Positions 33,601 through 42,093 of a DNA stretch of 64,000 bases are shown one piece after another. This DNA is from an uncultured Ruminococcus sp. Its GTDB lineage: Bacteria; Bacillota; Clostridia; Oscillospirales; Ruminococcaceae. The notes beneath the pieces were generated by a model. It had not been told where the DNA came from and ran no database searches. It was given only the letters and a program-made list of their open reading frames with translations. Positions within the stretch are counted from its first letter, which is position 1, and each line of letters begins with the position of its first letter. The stretch spans positions 440,131 to 504,130 of the forward strand of contig NZ_CAMYUE010000002.1 in NCBI RefSeq assembly GCF_947301925.1, read 5' to 3'. The translations under genes were made by a program, and so were the position numbers.

Positions 33601-35154
33601 TTCATAGTACTTCGTAATATATTCATTTAAGCCGCAGAGTGTTAATCTTGAAATAATACTATCGAAGTCAATAGGGGGAGTCATTTTTTTAATTTCATAT
33701 ATAGCAAAAATTACATTTAATGCATTATTTCCTACAACTGAGATTATTGATGATGATAATGTGTCCAGATCAACATTTTCAATTTCTATATTCTCATATT
33801 CTATCAATTGACGAATATCTTGTTCTTTAAGTCCGGGTAGACTTTTACAAACTGCATTCTCGTCACTGACAAGTCGATTGATATCTTCATTATCTATAGA
33901 TTGGCCGACTAGTACAAACTTAACATCACCATGAATAGTATCAGGCTGTGGAATTTGTGATAGGAATGTTTCTTTTTTATCAGATGCCCTTGCAGCATGA
34001 TCAATTCCATCGATAAAAATATAACACGTCCTTCCAAGTTTTTCCGAATAGATTGGTAAATAATCCAGAACAATTGAACGAAGATCTTTAACCTGTAGAT
34101 GATCATATATTAACGGGAATTTTAATTCAGAAAGGATATTTAGCTCTTCAAATTTCTTTTTAATTTGACTGAGTATACTAATCCACAAAACTCTACCACT
34201 ATAATACCCATCATCATCAGTAAAGCATGGAGAGTCTTTGTCCACTGGTAAATAGGTGTAATACCTAAAATCAACAATTGAATCTTGCTCTTGAGCAAGG
34301 TAACTAACAAAATTCGTCTTTCCAGTTCCTGGATCACCTTTAAGATATATTATTTTTTTATCAGTATTCTGCAAATACGCTCTAAAGCTATTAGCAAAAT
34401 CTATTCTCGATGAAAATATAGGCTTCTCTGGACATAGCTCGTGTTTAGGAATCGTACAACTTGGATTACCTAACAAACTATATATATCTTCTCTATATAT
34501 TTCTTCTTTTTCTCTTCGAGAGGTTGCCCATGTTTCTAATCTAGAAAACAGTCTTTCTCTTCCAACCCGAATAATATCCTCTCTATCAGTTCCTAAAATA
34601 GTCATCAGAATATCATTAATAATAATATCCAATCCAGCTAAATCACTTTCATTTTTAAATTCAAGTATTTTTATAAACTCTTGTGTGTCTTTTTCAGATA
34701 ATGCAATAGTATCCTTGAACCATTTTATGGTGGTCGCTTCTTTTTTGTTTCCTTTGTATAAATGATCCTTTTTTAGAGCAGGAAGAGTTGTTGTTATAAA
34801 TGTTAATATCGAACATTTTCCACCTTTTTCCATTGTTCCTAATTCTTTGTTAGTCATGACACATATTTCATCTATTCTGTACTTAGTCTTCGTGTCATGC
34901 CATTCCTTTGCCCATTTCTTAATTTCAGGCTCTAAAAATGAAAATGTCAGGTTATTATCCTTATCAGTGTGCTTTACTTGAATGTTTTTCATTCGACCAT
35001 CAGTATATTTGACAACAACATCATCAAGCGATTGAAATGCAGATGACTGAAGTGTTACGCTTTCAACTGAATAATCGCTCATCATTTTCAGGCATTCTAT
35101 TAATCCAATTTTCCATTCATACCAATATGGGGTTCCTATTCCATAATCTGGCAT
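30682..35154 (-). CDS. Giant nuclease-STAND NTPase, Avs-like
   Basis: A 1490-residue three-part protein. Residues 1-200 look like a Cap4/DUF4297-type PD-(D/E)xK nuclease: SLDDVVVKYTDGRMKNIQVKH near 42-62 has the D...QxK pattern. Residues ~265-520 are a STAND-type P-loop NTPase: Walker A YLKGDPGTGKTNFVSYL near 275 and Walker B TCYIFIDGIDHAAR near 382. The remaining ~950 residues are helical, consistent with a TPR- or HEAT-like sensor. This order matches antiviral STAND (Avs) proteins, which detect a phage protein and activate the N-terminal effector. GGAGGAAG precedes the ATG; its start overlaps the partner gene by 19 bases. Codon use is strongly AT-rich, pointing to transfer. Confidence 0.75.
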   Translation of the reverse strand: MPDYGIGTPYWYEWKIGLIECLKMMSDYSVESVTLQSSAFQSLDDVVVKYTDGRMKNIQVKHTDKDNNLTFSFLEPEIKKWAKEWHDTKTKYRIDEICVMTNKELGTMEKGGKCSILTFITTTLPALKKDHLYKGNKKEATTIKWFKDTIALSEKDTQEFIKILEFKNESDLAGLDIIINDILMTILGTDREDIIRVGRERLFSRLETWATSRREKEEIYREDIYSLLGNPSCTIPKHELCPEKPIFSSRIDFANSFRAYLQNTDKKIIYLKGDPGTGKTNFVSYLAQEQDSIVDFRYYTYLPVDKDSPCFTDDDGYYSGRVLWISILSQIKKKFEELNILSELKFPLIYDHLQVKDLRSIVLDYLPIYSEKLGRTCYIFIDGIDHAARASDKKETFLSQIPQPDTIHGDVKFVLVGQSIDNEDINRLVSDENAVCKSLPGLKEQDIRQLIEYENIEIENVDLDTLSSSIISVVGNNALNVIFAIYEIKKMTPPIDFDSIISRLTLCGLNEYITKYYEWIISSIKSIDELNLLRIETIFAFSSIKHQADCLATILEIPKLNVEFILNELYPLINKDNYGYAPLHNDFRLYLRDKIRENRNYSIIVDSIVNAVLKNSSLDEYKYDLVFNLMIDTQSIDKLFEFFNPDYIIKSVYYSISIDKLLEQFSSVTDLINSPHKLDYIHPLNMVATSISQLISCVQYYEKEEQFIENKMPCHLTQSEKYTLDFKNHVELIINDVYLLLLAKESVRSSRLYKEYFGDYDEQDLIALINELDESNSQKMGYIIRCYAPNLVDKISDYKFYASFITGWLEASVGFTKKEDITVTLSFKTYYDLDLYNYISKTIVERDINKDSIELLSEKLCDSSEISVQLLTELCFHMILQGIIDKRLQNKISELILSLPSIPSLDYKAHGVIFYFEAMFCLFNIENDIDWDALYDATLNDKHVSKGKRGFEPAHIFKDLTMKIFSMFYGKKLSYDEMVAMTYNLFGFLSHHGTGSCNDFGAFEVLPYIKKVFLQFFIDNTEFSLTSRLCEDVIEIFIGSKPHYYKELAYLYYISKRKDLFLQIEEHWCGINGILWKMEYDVIESVGNNIINILNQFGELTLSQVISTRIQSRILGYVGHKDYSLHGLLDCYQFLPLNDSKLSLHGMELLTISDYANKMGDNRIHIEDELFDVAIKLGYKYVDALFEIKNYPEEFLFWRKTLISALFRHAESLFHTDEELIQLYRLVNAWINYMIESSSIRYRSDAEALYSYNNTIISMIKNPSLKETLISYGNCSPNDTTSSEYTITTNNDENYGDLLERIKQSGYNHEIEMEINSILNDLGSSSCRLILNIIDILCDKEKIIFKDNIVLPYLHSRNKYGFRFNGNTAIISALYPDLTLDDWFSIFMDVSNRFSADIWDIDNFYSIYDDLEYISLYYNYQFNPSKIELIYSDLCRMHYSIISAAGNFTISKRTIILDPNITTFRDFVSKQIGDGDITIDDQIENTSLEK

Positions 35155-35795
35155 ACTACTTCCTCCATCTTTTCATATGTTAGTTGGCTGATGTTAAATG
35201 CATACTTTCTAATATCAAATTCATTAAAATTAAGATGATATCCCTTTATTAATGCATTGATAACATATTTGAATTCAATCACATAGTCTTTAGAGATATA
35301 ATCATACGGAAATAATCCATTTAGTCTTTGGGCGAAGATATAGAGCTCGGGAACGGTGATAGGATAATATATACTCTTTCTATTTATTATAAATCTGTTC
35401 AGCAGTACTGTATTAGATATAATTTGTTTGCATACAAGAGCAAATGGCTCTACCTCATCTATTGTTTTATTTTCATCATTAAACCACAGATAGATAAAGG
35501 AATAGGATAGAGTAACTTTTGGTAAATCGGTAATATTGTATTCTTCCATCTCCTGTATGAAAGTTGGCAATAATCCTAATAATACAATTTCTGGAATGAT
35601 GACTATATCGAATTGAATATCAATTTGAAGAATCCGAAAGCGGTGTGTGTCTATACAATAGTAACCACATATTAAATAGTATTTCTCGATTATAGGTATT
35701 GAATCGCGCGAAAAGCATACTAATCCATTACATTCTTCTTGATTATCTAGTATATCTCTATACGTTTTGGTTTGGGTATCGAATACTTTTATCAT
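35136..35795 (-). CDS. Unknown partner protein of the STAND gene
   Basis: A 219-residue protein I cannot assign. It begins MIKVFDTQTKTYRDIL behind GGAG, has a hydrophobic beta-rich middle (DIQFDIVIIPEIVLLGLLPTF) and a C-terminal helical part rich in Tyr and Asn. Its last 19 bases overlap the STAND gene start, so the two are co-translated. Small upstream genes in this position of Avs-like operons can be regulators or accessory sensors; here nothing in the sequence decides. Confidence 0.7.
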   Translation of the reverse strand: MIKVFDTQTKTYRDILDNQEECNGLVCFSRDSIPIIEKYYLICGYYCIDTHRFRILQIDIQFDIVIIPEIVLLGLLPTFIQEMEEYNITDLPKVTLSYSFIYLWFNDENKTIDEVEPFALVCKQIISNTVLLNRFIINRKSIYYPITVPELYIFAQRLNGLFPYDYISKDYVIEFKYVINALIKGYHLNFNEFDIRKYAFNISQLTYEKMEEVVCQIME

Positions 35796-35942
35796 AAACT
35801 GACTCCATATTTATAGCAAATACTCTATTTATTTATCAAGCATCTCATTCACACAGGTTTCGGGTGCACATTGAGACGGTGCAGAACCATCAGGATAGTT
35901 CTGAAGCAATCTCTTCGCATTCTGATACTATAATCATCTTAT

Positions 35943-36854
35943 TCAGAACAGATCCAACATGCTGTTGAGATAGATTTCTTCACGAACAGTAAGCTGGTAT
36001 TCCGGCTTTGTGAGATAATATATCAGAAATTCGAAATTGACAGCACTTCCGAGTCCTCTGCCTTCTATTTTAAAATTAGAAAAACCGAGCGGCAGATATG
36101 TATTGATGATGTCATCTGTACTGATAAATCCGGGATTCTTCATTGCCTTTGAAAAACGGTATCCGTCTTTGGCATCAGGTGCAGTACAGATATGCTCGGG
36201 ACAGTTTTCTCCCAGATTTTTCCGGCTTACATTTTCATAGCAGGCTTTTCTGTCTTTACAGTAAAACGAGCAACATTCATTGCACAGAAATTCGACTTTA
36301 TCTTTCTGGACCTGTGAGAGTGTATCAAGTTTATCGTATAGCTTATTCAGCCTGAAATCAGGAATAACATATTTAAAATCACTCCGGTCTATTTCCTTTA
36401 AAAACTGATTGAAATCAGTCTGAACCTTTGTAGTCGATGAAACGAAATAAAGATCAGGATAATTATTTTTAATATGTTCAAGCAGAAGATCCGAGTGGAT
36501 TATCACACCGTTCTGCACACCTTTGCTTTCTGCGAAAAGCTCACACAATGCATTACATTTCCTGTCGGTGAGATGTTCAGGTTTTAAAAGCGAATTGCTG
36601 AAAGTGAGCCTTGAAGAAATACCGAATTCATTCATAAGTGCGAGTACATCTTCAGCTTTACATTCGCCGAATCCGGCACGTCCGCCACCCCAGATACAGT
36701 CGGCCGGAGCACCATATACAGATGCTATTTCGCACCAGTTGTAGAAATATTCCCGATGCTCACGGTACAGCGGCAGAAACATACTATACAGGTCATAGAA
36801 CTCAAACAGACCAGGAAGATGAAAATAAGCTTTATTTTTTGCAGTGTTTTCCAT
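35943..36854 (-). CDS. U32-peptidase-like TIM-barrel protein with Cys cluster
   Basis: A 303-residue protein resembling the U32/UbiU-V group. Features: an early glycine-rich CIWGGGRAGFGE, RLTFSNSLLKP, and VIIHSDLLLEHIKNNYP, then a cysteine-rich cluster LCNECCSFYCKDRKAC...NCPEHIC and a final FKIEGRGLGSAVNFEFLIYYL. In U32 proteins such cysteines bind a 4Fe-4S cluster used in tRNA or quinone hydroxylation. The overall match is weak, so the role is uncertain. No strong ribosome-binding site is visible. It is followed, on the minus strand, by a short remnant at 35820-35940. Confidence 0.5.
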   Translation of the reverse strand: MENTAKNKAYFHLPGLFEFYDLYSMFLPLYREHREYFYNWCEIASVYGAPADCIWGGGRAGFGECKAEDVLALMNEFGISSRLTFSNSLLKPEHLTDRKCNALCELFAESKGVQNGVIIHSDLLLEHIKNNYPDLYFVSSTTKVQTDFNQFLKEIDRSDFKYVIPDFRLNKLYDKLDTLSQVQKDKVEFLCNECCSFYCKDRKACYENVSRKNLGENCPEHICTAPDAKDGYRFSKAMKNPGFISTDDIINTYLPLGFSNFKIEGRGLGSAVNFEFLIYYLTKPEYQLTVREEIYLNSMLDLF

Positions 36855-36880
36855 ATGTGATCATACCATTTTCTTTAATT

Positions 36881-37420
36881 TTACAGTATAGATTTGCGTT
36901 TTATGTCGATTACGTCAACTTCTTTTCCCTCTAATAAATCCTCAAATTGCTCGCTTCCATACTTCTTTATGTATTCTGATTCTTCTTTAGAAACGAAGAA
37001 TCCCATATAGATATGACATTTATTATCAACGAATGCAAATTCTTCAGGCAAAACATAAACGTCCGTGAAATACAAAGCTGTTTTACCACATTTCTCAGAA
37101 AATCCTTCAATAATGCTATCAGCTCCTTCTATAAGAAGCCCTCTGCCAATACTCATATTATTTGATAAAGCATAGAATAAGGAATTTGCAAATATTTCTG
37201 CACATTCATCGTAGAGATCATCTACGGGAAGTATCACTTCACAACAGTTTCCTTGACCATATTTTGATAATCCAAAAGATGCAAAAACCAAACTGTCTTT
37301 AATCGCATTTGGAAAGCCAAGAATCTGGATTTCATAATCGTTATCGGTATAAACGTCAGCTCCTATGTAATCGCCTAAAAATTGATTGTAATGATCAAGA
37401 ATGTTTTCTCCTAAGCTCAT
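36881..37420 (-). CDS. Suppressor-of-fused (SUFU) domain protein
   Basis: A 179-residue SUFU-domain protein, of the type found as single-domain bacterial immunity proteins. Recognisable pieces are DSLVFASFGLSKYGQGNCCEVILP and the late VYVLPEEFAFVDNKCHIYMGFFVSKEESEYIKKYG, with the beta-rich SUFU core between. Ribosome-binding site GAGAGGTAATATAA precedes the ATG. Bacterial SUFU proteins often neutralise polymorphic toxins; no toxin gene is adjacent, so it may be an orphan immunity gene. Confidence 0.8.
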   Translation of the reverse strand: MSLGENILDHYNQFLGDYIGADVYTDNDYEIQILGFPNAIKDSLVFASFGLSKYGQGNCCEVILPVDDLYDECAEIFANSLFYALSNNMSIGRGLLIEGADSIIEGFSEKCGKTALYFTDVYVLPEEFAFVDNKCHIYMGFFVSKEESEYIKKYGSEQFEDLLEGKEVDVIDIKRKSIL

Positions 37421-37479
37421 TTATATTACCTCTCTTGACAACCAACAAACAATTAAGTTTCATCTGGTTCTTTTTGAAA

Positions 37480-40056
37480 TCACATATCATTTATGTCAAA
37501 TTCAAGCATTGTACCATCTAAGAAGTGTTCACATTCCTCATAATTAGGATATTCATGCTCCAGTCTTCTGAAATCAGCATTATGAAAAGGATTGTCACGA
37601 TGCAGCATTTCATGGTATATCACGAATTTTACTACTTCTCTTGGAACATCCTTGCTGTTCAGTATAGAATTGATCATAATGGAATGATCTTTCCTGTAGT
37701 GAACACCGTAATAAGTTTTATATGGCTTGTCTGTCCAGCTTATCGATGAAATACCATTAAACTCCCCTTGAAAACGTTCATTTTTAACCTCATTAAACAA
37801 CTCATTTATATCATAAAACCGAGTCATATCGAAAGGAATCAATTCAAGAGGCATTTCTTCAACTCTAGTTCGAAGCACACTGCTGTTGCCGTATTTTTGA
37901 AAATTGCATACTTCTTGAAGAAAACCAACACATCCTTCATAGATATCACGAATTATCTCATGCTCATAATACATGTCAATTGCCGTTGCATATACATCCC
38001 TGTTTTCTTTTCTTGCACGCTCAATCACATAACGTGGATCAGCGAACGCTCTATTCTTCAAAGGATGAAATTTTGGAGTTTCTTCAAGTGTCCTTAGATT
38101 ATCTATAAGTAATTCAAGTTCATGAATATCTGGTTTATAACAGAAGCCTGAAAAATAGCTGTCAATAGCGTTTTGAGCATTGAAGTCTGGATTATTGAGC
38201 CATTGCTTTTTATCCTTCATCATTCTGTTCAGACCGACTAATTGATCTTCAAAAATAAGCATTCTTGTTGATTCGCCATACTCGTCCATTAGTGTATACC
38301 ATCCCGAAGGAACAGCAACAGTACAGTTAGATTCAGCTGCATTGATTCTTAAAGCGCGATATAAAGCTTTGCATGCTTTCCATTCATAAGAAACCATTTC
38401 ACGTTTTTTCTTCTCATAGACCTTCTCGTCAGGTTCTTCGAGTTCTTCTTCTATAAGCCACTGTGGATCCAACCATTTATTAAATACATCCCATTGGTCA
38501 TGGAAATCAACTATATTGACAGTTTTGGTTCCTTTAGCCTCGGGACCTCGCATTCCTCGTCCTATCATTTGCATTAGAAAGCCTTCGCTTGTAGTCGGAC
38601 GAGTAAGGAATACAGTCTGAATATTAGGAACGTCGGTTCCTTCTGTAAGAATATTAACATTAACAAGTACATCAAGCTTGTTATCTTTGAAATCATTGAT
38701 AACTTTAGAATTATCTTCCTTTCCAGAATATACAAGCCCGCATCGAACTTTCTTCTTGGAGAGTTCCTCATACAAGAAACGACAATGAACCACATTTAAT
38801 GCAAAAATCAAAGTTTTTCCATATTTCTCAGTGTTATCAAGGTATTGTTTCAGTATAATAGCATTTCTTTCTTTAGATACTGCAATTTTATGAATGAGAG
38901 TATCTGGTAATTCACCATATTTGTTTATAAACTTTGCTTCATCATAAGAAATGTCAGGCTCAAAGTTTTCGGAAGTTTCTACACGTTCATACTGTGGATC
39001 AGCAAGTATCTTCTTAGCTATTAGGTCTGACATTGCTACCTCAAATATTCTTTTGTTATCAAATATTTTTAGCAGATGAGCAGTTTCCTTATCATTGGAG
39101 CGAATTGGTGTTGCAGTTAATCCTAGCAATTTAACTTTGCTTCTGCATTCTCTTATGAATTTTAGTGTATTACGATATGATTTTGCTTCGGTGTGATGGC
39201 ATTCATCGATAACCACCATTACTTTGCCACGCTTAAGGATTCTGCGAAGATGGTCAAGGCTACGACAGATAGATTGTATACTTGCTACAATTACTTCAAC
39301 CTTATCTACTTGTCTGATACTCAAATGCTCACCGGAAATACAGCTTATCCGATAATCTTTGATATCGGGCTTATTGATTTTACAAAGACCTGCAAACTGA
39401 TAAAAGCAATCGGCTGCCTGATCAATAAGCATATGGCGATGAGCTATCCAAAGTATCTGGTAGCCTCTGGATATCATCTCTTTTATGAGAAAATATGTAG
39501 CAGTACGACTTTTTCCGCTACCTGTTGGCATAACAAGTATACCTGAATCCATATCATCCGTGATATAGTGCTTAGTAAGCTCTTTAACAGCTTCTTTCTG
39601 AAAATCATATAGCGGTACTTCTTCTGCATATGTTTCAGACATTCGGAGAGACACTGTTGTTTTGAATTTACTGTATTCATTGAGCTGTACTTCGATATCG
39701 CTGATGTTATACATTGCTCGTATATATGCATCTATAAGACTCGATGAAGTAGCCTTTTTCATAAGAGCAAGCCATCTATCATTATATGAATGACCTGTTA
39801 TGTATAATGCTTTGAAGATTTTTTCAACTTCATCTTTGAAATTCTTAAGAAGTGAGTTTTCGACTATTTTTCTATGTTTACGAATAAGTGAAGTATTTGG
39901 TTCAGCATACACTGAACACATTACACTTATTAGACTATCGATATCATCGTATTTTATTGCATAATCCATCTGCTCTATCTGACCTTTGTCAAGATCAGAT
40001 GCCTCAAGGATCTCTTTTATAAAAGATGGATAAAAGTTTACCCATGTAAAGCCCAT
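37480..40056 (-). CDS. SF2 helicase fused to a zinc-peptidase-like domain
   Basis: An 858-residue fusion. After ~150 helical residues comes a DEAD/DEAH-type helicase: LYDFQKEAV, Walker A LVMPTGSGKSRTATYF near 176, VVIDECHHTEA (DECH) near 280, LLGLTATPIRSND, VNVNILTEGTDVPNIQTVFL and QMIGRGMRGP (motif VI). A ~200-residue linker leads to a C-terminal segment with VIYHEMLHRDNPFHNADF, an HExxH plus downstream acidic site like SprT or M48/DUF45 peptidases, near residue 815. SprT proteins cut DNA-bound proteins, so a helicase-tethered protease is plausible. AAAGGAGTGG precedes the ATG. Next gene, 40070, ends 13 bases before the start. Confidence 0.8.
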   Translation of the reverse strand: MGFTWVNFYPSFIKEILEASDLDKGQIEQMDYAIKYDDIDSLISVMCSVYAEPNTSLIRKHRKIVENSLLKNFKDEVEKIFKALYITGHSYNDRWLALMKKATSSSLIDAYIRAMYNISDIEVQLNEYSKFKTTVSLRMSETYAEEVPLYDFQKEAVKELTKHYITDDMDSGILVMPTGSGKSRTATYFLIKEMISRGYQILWIAHRHMLIDQAADCFYQFAGLCKINKPDIKDYRISCISGEHLSIRQVDKVEVIVASIQSICRSLDHLRRILKRGKVMVVIDECHHTEAKSYRNTLKFIRECRSKVKLLGLTATPIRSNDKETAHLLKIFDNKRIFEVAMSDLIAKKILADPQYERVETSENFEPDISYDEAKFINKYGELPDTLIHKIAVSKERNAIILKQYLDNTEKYGKTLIFALNVVHCRFLYEELSKKKVRCGLVYSGKEDNSKVINDFKDNKLDVLVNVNILTEGTDVPNIQTVFLTRPTTSEGFLMQMIGRGMRGPEAKGTKTVNIVDFHDQWDVFNKWLDPQWLIEEELEEPDEKVYEKKKREMVSYEWKACKALYRALRINAAESNCTVAVPSGWYTLMDEYGESTRMLIFEDQLVGLNRMMKDKKQWLNNPDFNAQNAIDSYFSGFCYKPDIHELELLIDNLRTLEETPKFHPLKNRAFADPRYVIERARKENRDVYATAIDMYYEHEIIRDIYEGCVGFLQEVCNFQKYGNSSVLRTRVEEMPLELIPFDMTRFYDINELFNEVKNERFQGEFNGISSISWTDKPYKTYYGVHYRKDHSIMINSILNSKDVPREVVKFVIYHEMLHRDNPFHNADFRRLEHEYPNYEECEHFLDGTMLEFDINDM

Positions 40057-40069
40057 ACCCCCACTCCTT

Positions 40070-40699
40070 TCAAATTACATTCTCACCGTTGTAGTTCTCT
40101 ATGCTTTCAATCATTTTATTGACATAGTTGATCTCGTCCATATTGTACGTATTGCTGCCTGCGAACCAAATATTGTTGTGACCATACCCAAATGAATATC
40201 CCATTTTTCCACTGGTCGGCACAAACCAATCTCCTGTTCTGAAACGCTCTTGATACGGAAGCAGTACGCAATCCTTCTTTTCAGCTAAAAATGAATAAGA
40301 TTGAACGTAATCGTTTCCGTCTTCACTTGGGAACACGCATTCCTGATAGTCTCGAAAAACCGTACCATTTTTATAAAAACCAACAACTCTCATAGTCTTG
40401 CTGTTATGTGCTTTGGAACAAAAGACTACAATAACATTATCAACAGACAAAGCATCTTTCATTCCTTTGCATCCTACAATATGCTCAATGTGAAGTTGAG
40501 GATCCTTACCGCCAAGAAGCTGTGTAAATCCAAGGCAATACTCCTTTTCGTCTTCCAGTATTACTGAATCAAAGTTATAGCATTCATGGGCATAGTTTGT
40601 ATCTTTGACATATGATCCGCCATTGACTGGTTTGTCGGTATCGGTGATACCTTTGTAGAATTTCATATCGGCTATTCTTGCAAAAATAATAGGTTTCAT
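40070..40699 (-). CDS. Unknown protein paired with the helicase-peptidase
   Basis: A 209-residue protein, first gene of the pair with the helicase fusion (13-base gap) and with a strong AGGAGG site. The middle contains NVIVVFCSKAHNSKTMRVVGFYKNGTVFRDYQ, reminiscent of the VGWY-type strands of EVE/PUA-like modified-base readers; this is a weak resemblance. If right, it could recognise modified nucleic acid and guide the helicase. It also has an HIEHIVGCKG segment. I would treat it as unknown. Confidence 0.6.
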   Translation of the reverse strand: MKPIIFARIADMKFYKGITDTDKPVNGGSYVKDTNYAHECYNFDSVILEDEKEYCLGFTQLLGGKDPQLHIEHIVGCKGMKDALSVDNVIVVFCSKAHNSKTMRVVGFYKNGTVFRDYQECVFPSEDGNDYVQSYSFLAEKKDCVLLPYQERFRTGDWFVPTSGKMGYSFGYGHNNIWFAGSNTYNMDEINYVNKMIESIENYNGENVI

Positions 40700-40781
40700 A
40701 ATGATTACCTCCTGTGTATTTTCTATGCTTTTATCATACCACAGGAAAATAAGAATTGCCAGGTAAAACTTTTCACCTTTG

Positions 40782-41243
40782 TTATCTGGTTAGATTTTTA
40801 CCTATGTATTCTTTGTATTGTTCGCAGAACTTATGTATATCATCTTTGGTATTAAGGTAGTTTATGCATATATAATCAGCTGGATCTGTTTCCCTTAATG
40901 GTCCACCGCATAGATTAAATAGGTCGTTAGCTTCATCAATAGACATATGTAAACCAATAGTAAACTTATAAAGGAATGTACGTGTTACTCTAATTGATCG
41001 ATTTATCGTTTTCTTAAGAGTAGCTTCACTAATGAGGCATTGTTCTTCTATCAAGCCATAACCTGGTGTTGCTGTAACTCCATGTTTTTTGTCGTTTTCC
41101 ATCTTCTTTGTAGATATGAGTGTAGGAAGTTTATCATTAATCTTAAAGCGTTGCATTTCCTCAGGAGTTACACTATAAGAAGCTTGATTTCTTTCCTTCT
41201 CGGCATTTTCCATAACTATTCTCATCTCTTCGTAAGTTACCAT
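40782..41243 (-). CDS. Putative HTH-containing regulator
   Basis: A 153-residue protein with a probable atypical helix-turn-helix: LISEATLKKTINRSIRVTRTFLYKFTIGLHMSIDEANDLFNL. Such a domain occurs in Bacillota proteins related to Cro-type regulators. The first 70 residues are charged and disordered-looking. GGAGGTTAATTAG precedes the ATG. It follows the DUF4238 gene by 57 bases in the same direction, so it may regulate the HEPN/DUF4238 genes. Confidence 0.6.
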   Translation of the reverse strand: MVTYEEMRIVMENAEKERNQASYSVTPEEMQRFKINDKLPTLISTKKMENDKKHGVTATPGYGLIEEQCLISEATLKKTINRSIRVTRTFLYKFTIGLHMSIDEANDLFNLCGGPLRETDPADYICINYLNTKDDIHKFCEQYKEYIGKNLTR

Positions 41244-41300
41244 CTAATTAACCTCCAAATCTATAGAATCAGAATTTTAGAATAATAATGAGTTTAGTCA

Positions 41301-42083
41301 TTATCTAGTTAATAATTCTTTTAAAACTGTATCAGAGCAAGCGTAAATACGTTCGACAATACGATTTTTATAATAAAGATTTGTAAAACGCAAGTATTCT
41401 TCGTCAGTTATTCGTTTTATCATTTTATCCTCATATTTACTAGACGCTGAAAAACGTGCAACTATATATGGACAAATAGGAAAGTAATACTCTTTCCGAT
41501 AGCTAACCTGATGTATCATTTTATCACAAAAGATTATATTTGGCTTTTCAGAAAAGAGTAACTGCATATTACTTAAGAGAAGAGTCTCTTCAAATTCGCC
41601 GAGTATTTCTTCCTCTCCTCCAAATATCTCGTACATTCCACCTTCGGAAAAAGCGAGTAGATTTTGAATCGAACGTCTATCAATGCTTTTGTTTTTGATT
41701 CCCAAAGTGAATCTTTCCGCCCAAGCATTGTTCATTGGATTCCTATAGATGTTTATAGGATGCCTTGCAGAAAAATTAGCAGCAATTCTACAAATCAACC
41801 TTTTTTCTTCATTTGAAATCTTATATAAATACGCTCGTTTTCTAACCAATTCCTTATATGGAACGGAATACTTGGTTTCAAAACGCGAATACCAATTCTC
41901 TATAGCATCATCAGGATTATCAATATCTGGCTCATAGACATGAAACTCACTATTCCTTGATACTATAGCCTGTTTACGTATACTATTATAGTTTTTATTT
42001 AGTTCCCATATGTGTCCATTTGCTTCAGTACACTCCCAATACCTTTGATAAAACTGAGGTATGTAATGTTGATTCTTTCCCAT
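41301..42083 (-). CDS. DUF4238 family protein
   Basis: DUF4238 protein of 260 residues, recognised by its N-terminus MGKNQHYIPQFYQRYWEC (family pattern HYVPQFYLRNF), followed by WELNK and by NWYSRFETKY in the middle. Late in the protein YFPICPYIVARF matches the usual C-terminal block. The function of DUF4238 is unknown, but its genes are common in defence islands. Start set at ATG 42083, matching the family N-terminus; it begins 10 bases after the HEPN gene stops, so the two form an operon. Confidence 0.85.
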   Translation of the reverse strand: MGKNQHYIPQFYQRYWECTEANGHIWELNKNYNSIRKQAIVSRNSEFHVYEPDIDNPDDAIENWYSRFETKYSVPYKELVRKRAYLYKISNEEKRLICRIAANFSARHPINIYRNPMNNAWAERFTLGIKNKSIDRRSIQNLLAFSEGGMYEIFGGEEEILGEFEETLLLSNMQLLFSEKPNIIFCDKMIHQVSYRKEYYFPICPYIVARFSASSKYEDKMIKRITDEEYLRFTNLYYKNRIVERIYACSDTVLKELLTR

Positions 42084-42093
42084 TTTTCTATTC

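Noticed and set aside
35820..35940. Minus-strand stretch reading YQNAKRLLQNYPDGSAPSQ and on to a stop
   Set aside because: It looks like the tail of a lost protein but has no start and is only ~32 codons; not enough to annotate as a gene.
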